From DATATB01 sp036268995 (GTDB lineage: Bacteria; Planctomycetota; Planctomycetia; Pirellulales; PNKZ01), in contig DATATB010000072.1 in assembly GCA_036268995.1 (NCBI GenBank), forward strand, positions 62,001 through 126,000: a stretch of DNA of 64,000 nt, given 5' to 3'. Shown in pieces: positions 50,792-58,322 of the stretch. The position numbers were made by a program, and so were the translations under genes. Numbering within the stretch: the stretch's first letter is position 1; each line of letters opens with the position of its first letter. Under the pieces are notes generated by a model that saw only the letters and a list, made by a program, of their open reading frames with translations, was not told the DNA's origin and ran no database searches.

Positions 50792-51687
50792 TTCCCCACC
50801 CGTTCGCGCAGCGCATCGGTCAGGCGCAATAGCGTGGCCACGTCCAGCTCCTCGGCCCGAGTCGTTTCGCCCAGGCCCTGGCTGGCGAGGACTTCGTCGA
50901 CGGCCGGCTTGTCCAACCGCTCTTTGAACGCGCTGAGCACGACGCTGCGCAGATACTTGCGGCGGTGAAAGAACAAGGCCCGAATCGTAGTGTGAAAAAA
51001 CTCCAGGTCTGCGATCCTCGCCCGGAGCTCGGGCCGTAGCGTGATCTGCACGATGGCCGAGGTGACTTTGGGCCGCGGCCAGAAGACGGTGGGCGGCATC
51101 AGCCGCACGATCTCGGCGTCGCACTGGCTCTGCACCCACACGCTCAGCGCGCCGTAATCCTTGGTGCTCGGCTGGGCCACGATCCGGTCGGCCAGTTCCT
51201 TTTGGATCGTGGCCGTCATCGTCATCGGCACCGGGTTCTCGGCCAGCAGATTCGATAGGATCGGCGTGGCGATGTTGTAAGGCAGATTGGCCGCGAACTT
51301 GAAGCGCCGGCCGGGCGCGGCCGCCAGCTTGGCTTTCACCTGCTCCATAATCGCGGGATGCAAGTGGTTCTTATTCCGCAGGGCGTCTTGGTTCAACAGC
51401 GTGACGTTGGGCACGTCGACCAGTTCTTCGCTGGCCAGCAAATGCATCTGCGAATCGACTTCCACGCTGACCACTTCGGCCGCGCGCTCGGCCAGGATGG
51501 CGGTTAACGATCCCGTGCCGGTGCCGACCTCGAGCACCACGTCGCGCTTGTCGAGCTGCGCGGTATCGGCCAGCAGTCCGACCAGGTTCAGATCGATCAG
51601 GAAGTTCTGGCCGTGGCGCGTGCGAGGGCGAATGCCCACCTCGGCAAAGCGGCGAATTAAAAACGACAGCGTTTGATGACGCGACAT
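50785..51687 (-). CDS. rsmA: 16S rRNA dimethyladenosine transferase
   Basis: 300-residue RsmA (KsgA), which dimethylates two adjacent adenosines in the 3' hairpin of 16S rRNA. Evidence: RTRHGQNFLIDLNLVGLLAD, SAM-binding EVGTGTGSLTAILAE (GTGTG 55-59), SVEVDSQ, and the catalytic NLPYN (residues 134-138) followed by IATPILSNLL. The C-terminal half has FWPRPKVTSAIVQI and FFHRRKYLRSVV. It lies downstream of dnaE on the same strand with a REP-like element between, so joint transcription is possible but may be attenuated. The C-terminus overlaps an inverted repeat. Confidence 0.95.
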   Translation of the reverse strand: MSRHQTLSFLIRRFAEVGIRPRTRHGQNFLIDLNLVGLLADTAQLDKRDVVLEVGTGTGSLTAILAERAAEVVSVEVDSQMHLLASEELVDVPNVTLLNQDALRNKNHLHPAIMEQVKAKLAAAPGRRFKFAANLPYNIATPILSNLLAENPVPMTMTATIQKELADRIVAQPSTKDYGALSVWVQSQCDAEIVRLMPPTVFWPRPKVTSAIVQITLRPELRARIADLEFFHTTIRALFFHRRKYLRSVVLSAFKERLDKPAVDEVLASQGLGETTRAEELDVATLLRLTDALRERVGKE

Positions 51688-51782
51688 GACGAGCGGCCGA
51701 CGATCGAGTTCAAAAGGCTACGGGCAATTCTCGGAGCAGTGGTTCATGATAACCCGCGCCGAAAAAGTTCCCAGCGGCAAAA

Positions 51783-51880
51783 GTAGCAGGCACACTCCGT
51801 GTGCCGCCGCTCGCAAACGAATGACTTGCGAAGCAAGAGCCCTTTTTACGCCGTTACGGCTCACGGTGTGAGCCGACTAC
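51783..51880. repeat. REP-like inverted pair, family 2
   Basis: GTAG 51783-51786, stem GGCACAC 51789-51795, loop TCC, GTGTGCC 51799-51805. Then, inverted, CGGCTCAC 51857-51864, loop GGT, GTGAGCCG 51868-51875 and CTAC 51877-51880. It ends three bases before the dnaE stop codon. Stems differ from those at 4034-4133 but keep pairing. Confidence 0.8.
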
Positions 51881-51882
51881 TT

Positions 51883-54800
51883 TCAATTCCGCGAGGGATG
51901 GCGGCCGTAGCCGTTGGAGCCGCGGCCATTGCCATTGGCGCCACGCCCATTGCCATTGCCACTATTACTGACGACGGGCGCGGCGATGCAGCGGACGTGG
52001 CCGGGCCCCAACAGCTCATCCACGCGACGGCGCATCTCGGGATTGAGATCGAGGCGCAGGTTGTCGCATTGGCAGACGACGCGGCTCTGGTCTTCGAGGC
52101 AGAGCACGAGCTGCAGCTCGCACTTGCCGGGATAGCCGCGGAGGATTTCGTACAGAGCTTCCAAGCCTTTTTCCCGATGACGCTGGCCATCGACCCGAAT
52201 CACGATGCCGCGGGTAAAGCGCTGCGGCAGGTCTTCCAGCGGAATCAGTTCGTTGACGATGAAGTTCGCCTCTTCGCTGCCCGGCCGCTTGTCGATCACG
52301 CCGCGCACCGCCAGGATGCGGTCGGCCTCGACCAGGTGTCCGAAGCGGGCGAAATCCTCGGGCCAGAGAATGCAGCGCATGATGCCTTCGCTGTCTTCCA
52401 GGTCCCACATCGCGTACTTCGTGGCCGTGCTGCCAGGCCGCGGGTTCTTGGTGTGCGAGAACTTGATCGAGGCGATCATGCCGCCCAGCATCGCTTCGTG
52501 CCGGTTGGGCAGTGCCGCGGCATCGACGCACGTATGCGTGCAATACGTCGAGAGTGTTTGCTGATGCTCCAGCAGTGGATGGCTCGAGAGATAAAATCCG
52601 AGCACTTCCTTTTCCTTGGCCAGTTGTTCCTTCTCGCTCCAGACTTCGATGTCGGGCAAGCGATTCGCCGCGGCCCCGCCCGCAGCGGCCGGCTCTTCGG
52701 AGTCGTCGAACAGGCCCTTCTGACCGCGGCGGCGATCGGCCAAGGCGGCGGCGCCGGATTGCAGCGCGCGATCGAGCACGGCCGTGCAAGCCGCTCGACT
52801 GCCCCCGCAGCGATCAAAGGCGCCGGCCTTGATCAGCGATTCGATGGCCGCGCGGTTCACAGTCGAGGGGTCGACGCGTTCGCAGAAATCGAAAATGTCG
52901 CGAAACGGCCCGTTCTCGCGGCGCTCGCGGGCCACGCCTTCTGAAGCGGCCCCGCCGCAGCCGCGGATAGCCGACAGGCCAAAATCGATGCGGCCCTCGT
53001 GAACGCTGAAGTCGGCGTCGGAGCGGTTCACGTCCGGCGGCACCACTTCGATATTCATCCGCTTGCAATCTTCCAGATGCTCGACCAGCGGATCCTTGCG
53101 CTTGAAGTTGCGGGCGGCAATGTCGCCCGAGAGCAGCGCGGCCATGAACTCGACGGAATAATGCGCCTTGAGATACGCCGTCATGTAGGCGATCAGCGCG
53201 TAAGCAGTAGAATGGCTCTTATTAAAACCGTAGCCGGCAAACTTTTCGATCATGCCGAACAGTTCGGAGGCCTCGGACTGCTTGAGCCCCTTGGCCACGG
53301 CGCCGCCGACAAACTGCTCGCGGAACTTGGCGATGGTCTCCAGCTTTTTCTTGCTGATGGCCTTGATGCAGGTGTACGCGCTGGAGAGCTCGATGCCGCC
53401 CAGGCCGTTGAGAATCCGCATCACCTGTTCCTGGTAGACCATCACGCCGTGGGTCTCTTCCAGGATCTCTTTCATCACCGGGTGCTTGTATTCGGCCGGT
53501 TTGCGGCCGTGCTTCACCTGGATGTAATCGTCGACCATGCCGCCCTCGAGCGGGCCCGGCCGGTAGAGGGCATTGGTGGCGATGATGTCGCGGAAGTGGT
53601 CCGGCTTCATCCGCTGCAAGAGGTCGCGAATGCCGCCGCTTTCGAGCTGAAAAATGCCCTTGGTCTCGCCGCGGCACAGCAGGGCGAACGTTTCCGCGTC
53701 GTCCATCGGAAACTTGTAGGGATCGATCCGCTGGCCGGTCGATTGCTCGATCAGGTCGACGGCCTTGGCCAGAATCGTGAGGTTGCGCAGGCCGAGAAAA
53801 TCCATCTTGAGCAGGCCAGCGCGCTCCACGTCGCCCATCGCCCATTGGGTGATGACTTCCTCTTTGCCCTGCACGCGTTGCAAGGGGACATATTCGTTCA
53901 GCGGCTTATCGGCGATGACCACGGCGGCCGCGTGCGTGCCGACGTTGCGCGCCAGGCCCTCGATCTTTTTCGCCAGCTCGATCAGCTCGGCCACTTCGCG
54001 ATCGCTGGAGCACGCCTTCTTCAACTCGTCGCTCTGCTCGACGGCTTCTTCCAGCGTGATGTGCAGGGTCTCGGGCACCATGGCCACGATCGTGTCGACG
54101 CGCGGAATCGGCATGCCCAGCGCCCGGGCCACGTCGCGAATCGCCGCCCGGGCCGCCAGCGTGCCGAACGTGCCGATCTGGGCCACGTTGTCCGAACCGT
54201 ACTTCTGCTTCACATAATCGATCACCTCGCCGCGGCGATCCTTGCAAAAATCGATATCGATATCGGGTGCTTCGAGCCGGTTGATATCCAGAAACCGCTC
54301 GAACAGCAGGTCGTACTTCAGCGGGCAAACGTGGCTCAAATGCAAAGCATAAGCCACGAGCGAACCGACGCCGGAACCACGAGCCGTGGCCGGGATGCCG
54401 CGCTCGCTGGCAAAGCGGACGAAGTCCCAAACGATGAGAAAATAGTTGGGGAAGCCCAGCTTTTCGATCACGTCCAGCTCGCGATCGAGCCGTTCCATGA
54501 CCTCGCTGCTCAAGCGGCCGTCGGCAAGCTTGTCCGGTTCGTCGGCATAGCGCTTGGTCAGCCCGGCGATGCACAGCTCGCGGAGATATTCGTTCGACGT
54601 TTTGCCTTCGGGAATCTGGAAGCTGGGAAAATGCCGCTTGTTCAGCTCCAGTTGAATGTCGACCGTGTCGGCAATCTGCTGGCTGCGGCCGACGGCGTCT
54701 TCCAAGCCGGGGAAGCAGGCGTACATTTCCTCAGGCGAGCGGAGAAAGAACTGGTCCCCCTCCATCTTCATGCGATTGGTGTCGGTGCGGAAGCGGCCCG

Positions 54801-55494
54801 TGTTGATGCACAGCAGCACATCCTGGGCTTCAGCGTCTTCGCGATTCACATAGTGCGAATCGCTCGTGGCGACCAGCGGCAGGCCCATTCGCCGGGCCAC
54901 GTCCACCGCCCCTTCCAAAGCCTGCTGCTGGATGTCGAGGCCGTTGTTCTGAATCTCGATGAAGTACCGGTCGCCGAAAATCTGCTGGAACCAGGCGGCG
55001 ATTTTTTCGGCCTGGTCCGCCTCGAATTCGGGATTGCCGCCGCGCAGGATCGCCCGGCTGAACTCGCCCGACACGCAGCCGCTCAAGCAGATCAGCCCTT
55101 CGCTGTGGGCCGCGAGCAGTTCCTTGTCGATCCGCGGCTTGCGATAAAAGCCTTCCAGAAACCCGGCCGACGAGAGCTTGACCAGGTTCTTAAAGCCCGT
55201 CTGGTTCTGGGCCAGCAGCGTGAGATGGTAGCTGGCCTCTTCGTTCTTGCTGACGTCTTTGTTGAAGCGACTGCCGGGGGCGATGTAGGCCTCGTAGCCG
55301 ATAATCGGGTTGATGCCGGCCGCCTTGGCCTTTTGATAAAACTCCAAGGCCCCGTACAGATTGCCGTGATCGGTCAGGGCCAGGGCCGTCATGCCCGAGG
55401 CTTTGGCCTTGTTCACCAGCTTGCCGATCGGGCTGGCGCCGTCCAGCAGGCTGAAATGGCTATGACAGTGCAGATGAACGAACGGGCGGCTCAT
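51883..55494 (-). CDS. dnaE: DNA polymerase III alpha subunit
   Basis: 1203-residue replicative polymerase of the DnaE type. The N-terminal PHP domain starts FVHLHCHSHFSLLDGASPIGKLV with metal-binding HxH and continues LALTDHGNLYGA. Palm domain motifs are visible in SGVGSLVAYALHLSHVCPLKYDLLFERFLD and PDIDIDFCKDRRGEVIDYV (catalytic Asp pair), then KMDFLGLRNLTIL. Fingers include GETKGIFQLESGGIRDLL; a helix-hairpin-helix region and an OB domain (RPGSTATKYAMWDLEDSEGIMRCILWPEDF) complete it. The last 30 residues are an Asn/Gly/Arg-rich tail (NGNGRGANGNGRGSNGYG) not usual in DnaE. ATG 55494 has a GAGGG site about 10 bases upstream. Confidence 0.97.
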   Translation of the reverse strand: MSRPFVHLHCHSHFSLLDGASPIGKLVNKAKASGMTALALTDHGNLYGALEFYQKAKAAGINPIIGYEAYIAPGSRFNKDVSKNEEASYHLTLLAQNQTGFKNLVKLSSAGFLEGFYRKPRIDKELLAAHSEGLICLSGCVSGEFSRAILRGGNPEFEADQAEKIAAWFQQIFGDRYFIEIQNNGLDIQQQALEGAVDVARRMGLPLVATSDSHYVNREDAEAQDVLLCINTGRFRTDTNRMKMEGDQFFLRSPEEMYACFPGLEDAVGRSQQIADTVDIQLELNKRHFPSFQIPEGKTSNEYLRELCIAGLTKRYADEPDKLADGRLSSEVMERLDRELDVIEKLGFPNYFLIVWDFVRFASERGIPATARGSGVGSLVAYALHLSHVCPLKYDLLFERFLDINRLEAPDIDIDFCKDRRGEVIDYVKQKYGSDNVAQIGTFGTLAARAAIRDVARALGMPIPRVDTIVAMVPETLHITLEEAVEQSDELKKACSSDREVAELIELAKKIEGLARNVGTHAAAVVIADKPLNEYVPLQRVQGKEEVITQWAMGDVERAGLLKMDFLGLRNLTILAKAVDLIEQSTGQRIDPYKFPMDDAETFALLCRGETKGIFQLESGGIRDLLQRMKPDHFRDIIATNALYRPGPLEGGMVDDYIQVKHGRKPAEYKHPVMKEILEETHGVMVYQEQVMRILNGLGGIELSSAYTCIKAISKKKLETIAKFREQFVGGAVAKGLKQSEASELFGMIEKFAGYGFNKSHSTAYALIAYMTAYLKAHYSVEFMAALLSGDIAARNFKRKDPLVEHLEDCKRMNIEVVPPDVNRSDADFSVHEGRIDFGLSAIRGCGGAASEGVARERRENGPFRDIFDFCERVDPSTVNRAAIESLIKAGAFDRCGGSRAACTAVLDRALQSGAAALADRRRGQKGLFDDSEEPAAAGGAAANRLPDIEVWSEKEQLAKEKEVLGFYLSSHPLLEHQQTLSTYCTHTCVDAAALPNRHEAMLGGMIASIKFSHTKNPRPGSTATKYAMWDLEDSEGIMRCILWPEDFARFGHLVEADRILAVRGVIDKRPGSEEANFIVNELIPLEDLPQRFTRGIVIRVDGQRHREKGLEALYEILRGYPGKCELQLVLCLEDQSRVVCQCDNLRLDLNPEMRRRVDELLGPGHVRCIAAPVVSNSGNGNGRGANGNGRGSNGYGRHPSRN

Positions 55495-55758
55495 ATTGCG
55501 GCATCCCTCGCGCGCGTCTCTTGGCAGATCCGATGGCAGCCCCATCGCGAACATGCATGCTAGCACCTGGCAGCCCTGCTCTTCAACCGCAACGCGGAGG
55601 GGTTTCCTTCCGTGAAATTGGACCGCCACGGGGTGCTCAAAAGCTTGCAGCGCCACAGGCGGCTCCCCGCAGGTTGGCTGCGACCGGGAGATAGCGCGCA
55701 AAAAAATGTGCGGGGCCATGACGGGGCAAGGCGTCGCTCGCGTAATCAAGCGTTTCGC

Positions 55759-56118
55759 CTAAATCTTTGCGAGCAGCTTGCTCCATTGCGCGGACGTCTC
55801 GCTTCCGCGCGTTTTTAAATAGGCATTGATCAATTCGATCGTATCCCTACCGGGCGGATGGACGCCGGTAACTCGCGTACCAGGCAGGGCGCGTTCGATC
55901 TGTTGAATCGAGTTGACGATTGCATCGGCATAACAGGCATCTTCGACGTCCAGGTCCACGTAGACGCTCCCGGCGCTCTGTCCGACCAAGGCGTCGTCCA
56001 GTCCGAGGGCATAGATCGCGCTGGCAATCTCATCGGTCAGCTCAGCCGTCGACAATACAAGGGTGAACGCATATCGTGTTCGTTCCGGCACGTTGGGATC
56101 GCCAGTCGTTCGCGGCAT
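55759..56118 (-). CDS. Putative antitoxin-like partner of the HicA-like protein
   Basis: 119-residue acidic protein starting at ATG 56118, which has an AGAGGT site 8 bases upstream. The core YAFTLVLSTAELTDEIASAIYALGLDDALVGQSAGSVYVDLDVEDACYADAIVNSIQQIERAL belongs to a small family I have seen paired with HicA-like proteins, typically with one copy of each. A C-terminal extension (RDTIELINAYLKTRGSETSAQWSKLLAKI) could bind the toxin or DNA. It lies 20 bp after the stop of the HicA-like gene, in the order toxin then antitoxin. Antitoxin function is inferred only from position and partner. Confidence 0.65.
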   Translation of the reverse strand: MPRTTGDPNVPERTRYAFTLVLSTAELTDEIASAIYALGLDDALVGQSAGSVYVDLDVEDACYADAIVNSIQQIERALPGTRVTGVHPPGRDTIELINAYLKTRGSETSAQWSKLLAKI

Positions 56119-56138
56119 ATTCTTACCTCTTTCCCCTG

Positions 56139-56360
56139 CTAAGCTTGGCAAACGCAGGCATCGACCCGCTTTCTAATCGCTCGGGCGTGGGCAACGGGAT
56201 TCTTGGGTGTGGAGTTCACGGATATTTTGCAGCCGCCACGCCGATTGGCAGGGCAAAACATCACGCCCCAATGGCCACCCGCCGTCCATGTCCAGCCACG
56301 GCTCTCCGCATAGGCAACGGCCGCTTCAATTTCCTTGTTGGAATGCCGGGGACGCGCCAT
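56139..56360 (-). CDS. HicA-like small protein, putative toxin
   Basis: 73-residue basic protein. RHSNKEIEAAVAYAESRGWTWTAGGHWGVMFCP resembles HicA-type mRNA interferases, whose double-stranded RNA-binding fold has a conserved catalytic His after a Gly/Ser pair (here G-G-H). The sequence continues with SVNSTPKNPVAHARAIRKRVDACVC; the STPxNPxxHARxIR block is characteristic of this subfamily. The partner gene starts 20 bp downstream. Whether it is toxic cannot be told from sequence. Confidence 0.65.
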   Translation of the reverse strand: MARPRHSNKEIEAAVAYAESRGWTWTAGGHWGVMFCPANRRGGCKISVNSTPKNPVAHARAIRKRVDACVCQA

Positions 56361-56589
56361 CGTGACTTCGCCCTAAGGGCAACCTGACTGCGGCCGCGAG
56401 ATCGAAAGGGCTACATGCAGCATAGTTTCAGACGGGGGTCCCGTAAAGCACGCCACATGGCCGACCGCTGCCGCTCAGTTGTGCCGGCACCCGGCGACGC
56501 GTACATTTGAGCCGAATCGCACTTTCAGTCGAAAACGCGGGCGTGGCTCTTCTGGTTCAGAAGTCTTGATTGAGCGAGGGCGGATTAAA

Positions 56590-57627
56590 ATGGTTCCGCA
56601 AGGCTTCGATTGTTATCTGGTCGAAAAGGACGGCGCAGGCAAGTTCCACGGTCGTGTGGCCCGCAAATCGGTCGTCGATCTGCCGGCTGGCGAAGTGCTG
56701 GTGCGGATCAGCTATTCTTCGCTCAACTACAAGGACGCGCTGAGTGCCACCGGCCATCCGGGCGTGACCCGCAAGTTTCCGCATGTGCCCGGCATTGATG
56801 CGGCCGGTGTCGTCGAAGAAAGCCATACGCCGCTGGTCGAGCCGGGCGACGAAGTGTTCATCACCGGCTTCGACCTGGGCCAGAACACTTGGGGCGGGTT
56901 CGCCCAATATGTGCGCGTGCCGGGCAAGTGGATCATGCCGCTGCCCGAGGGGCTGACCCTTCGAGAGGTCATGATTTACGGCACGGCCGGGCTGACCGCC
57001 GGTCAATGCGTCGAGGCGCTTCAGAAACAGGGCATCCAGCCGGGCCATGGGGAAGTGGTCGTCACCGGGGCCAGCGGTGGCGTCGGCAGCCTGGCGGTCG
57101 GCATTCTGGCCAAGGCCGGCTATCAGGTGGTCGCCTCGTCCGGCAAGCCCGCGGCCCACACGCACCTCACGCGCTTGGGCGCTCGCCGCATCATTTCGCG
57201 CGAAGAAGTGAGCGACACCACGCAAAAGCCCATGTTGCCGCCCCGCTGGGCAGCCGCCATCGACACGGTCGGCGGCCAAACGCTCAGCACGCTGGTGCGG
57301 TCGCTCGAGCACGGCGGAGCCGTCGCGGCCTGTGGGCTGGTGGGCGGCGTGGAACTCGGGCTGACGGTCTATCCGTTTATTCTTCGCAACGTTTCGCTGC
57401 TGGGCATCGATTCGGTCGAGTGTCCGCTGGAAGCCCGCACGCGCATCTGGCACAAGCTGGCCGGCGAGTGGAAGCCCAAGCAGCTCGACGCCGTGGCCGC
57501 TGAAGAAGTCGGCTTGGACGAGCTGAACGACGCCGTCGAGCGCATCCTGGCCGGCAAGACCGTCGGCCGCGTCGTGGTGGATCCCCAGCGGACCATGCAA
57601 TTGGAACGCCACGACTCCGCCGGCTGA
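56590..57627 (+). CDS. yhdH: YhdH/YhfP-family quinone oxidoreductase (acrylyl-CoA reductase-like)
   Basis: 345-residue zinc-free medium-chain dehydrogenase of the YhdH/AcuI type. Blocks: VLVRISYSSLNYKDALSATGHPGVTRKFPHVPGIDAAGVV, GFDLGQNTWGGFAQYVRVPGKWIMPLPEGL, and the NADPH-binding VVVTGASGGVGSLAVGILAKAGYQVVASSGK. Late PFILRNVSLLGIDSVECP and GRVVVDP are typical. AcuI reduces acryloyl-CoA to propionyl-CoA with NADPH; in an organism without acrylate metabolism it may detoxify other enoyl thioesters. ATG 56590 follows GAGGGCGG. The archease gene is 49 bp downstream, so a shared transcript is possible. Confidence 0.9.
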   Translation: MVPQGFDCYLVEKDGAGKFHGRVARKSVVDLPAGEVLVRISYSSLNYKDALSATGHPGVTRKFPHVPGIDAAGVVEESHTPLVEPGDEVFITGFDLGQNTWGGFAQYVRVPGKWIMPLPEGLTLREVMIYGTAGLTAGQCVEALQKQGIQPGHGEVVVTGASGGVGSLAVGILAKAGYQVVASSGKPAAHTHLTRLGARRIISREEVSDTTQKPMLPPRWAAAIDTVGGQTLSTLVRSLEHGGAVAACGLVGGVELGLTVYPFILRNVSLLGIDSVECPLEARTRIWHKLAGEWKPKQLDAVAAEEVGLDELNDAVERILAGKTVGRVVVDPQRTMQLERHDSAG

Positions 57628-57644
57628 GCCTCGAATTGTTCTTT

Positions 57645-57672
57645 GGCGAGCCGGGAGCGTTAGCGACCGGAG
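57645..57672 (+). repeat. 28-base dispersed repeat supplying the archease ribosome site
   Basis: GGCGAGCCGGGAGC then GTTAGCGACCGGAG, followed by GCCG and the archease ATG at 57677. The GGAGG formed by the end of the repeat and the next base lies 4 bases before the start codon. Copies at 11270-11297 and 43737-43764 are not followed by genes in this way. Confidence 0.75.
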
Positions 57673-57676
57673 GCCG

Positions 57677-58087
57677 ATGTACGAAACCTTTGAACATACG
57701 GCCGATCTGGGGCTGCGAGTTCGCGCGGCCGATCTGCCCAGCTTGTTCGCCGACGCCGGCCGCGGGCTGTTCTCGATCATCGTCGCCGGCGGCGAGCAGG
57801 TGCAGCCGCAAGAAGAGTGGAACTGCGAGCTATCGGGTTCGCGCTTGGACGAGTTGCTGTTCGATTGGCTCAACGAACTGCTCTACGTGTTCGAGTCGCG
57901 GCATCTGCTGCTGGCCGAATTTCAAGTAGTCCTAAACGGCGAACAGCTCACCGCACAATGCCGGGGCGAACCTTGGGACCCCGCCCGGCATCAACTAGAG
58001 CATGAGGTCAAGGCCATCACGTATCACGGCCTGCGCGTCGAGCAAACCGCCGACGGCTGGCTGGCGGAAGTGATCGTCGATATTTAA
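57677..58087 (+). CDS. Archease (RtcB activator)
   Basis: 136-residue archease, the small protein that helps RtcB form its ligase-GMP intermediate and turn over. The N-terminal YETFEHTADLGLRVRAADLPSLFADAGRGLFSII and the C-terminal EVKAITYHGLRVEQTADGWLAEVIVDI are diagnostic; acidic residues in the first block are the calcium-binding positions. rtcB follows on the same strand 235 bp later, the usual pairing, but the gap is filled by an inverted repeat. The ribosome site comes from the dispersed repeat at 57645. Confidence 0.93.
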   Translation: MYETFEHTADLGLRVRAADLPSLFADAGRGLFSIIVAGGEQVQPQEEWNCELSGSRLDELLFDWLNELLYVFESRHLLLAEFQVVLNGEQLTAQCRGEPWDPARHQLEHEVKAITYHGLRVEQTADGWLAEVIVDI

Positions 58088-58119
58088 GTCGGCATTTAAG
58101 GCGGCTCGCCGCCGCCGCA

Positions 58120-58308
58120 CTCCCCTCTCCCCTTGTGGGAGAGGGGCCGGGGGTGAGGGGTTGGAGCGCGAAGCGAGCTGCCTCGACCGAATGACTGATT
58201 GCGACCTATTTGCCGCCGAATACTTTCAGATAGTCTGAACAAGTGGCGAGTCGAAAGTGGAGGCACCCCCTCACCCCCAACCCCTCTCCCGCAAGGGGCG
58301 AGGGGAGT
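58120..58308. repeat. Inverted hairpin pair between archease and rtcB
   Basis: The left arm has hairpin CCCCTCTCCC / loop CTTGT / GGGAGAGGGG (58122-58146) followed by CCGGGGGTGAGGGG. The right arm at 58266-58308 is its inverted copy (CCCCTCACCCCC, then CCCCTCTCCCGCAAGGGGC and GAGGGGAG). The arms are about 100 bases apart, so the whole 190-bp spacer can fold on itself. Confidence 0.8.
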
Positions 58309-58322
58309 AAGAAAGCAGACAC

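Noticed and set aside
52999..55563. 854-residue plus-strand frame opposite dnaE
   Set aside because: Antisense shadow of a highly conserved gene; no ribosome site or domain.
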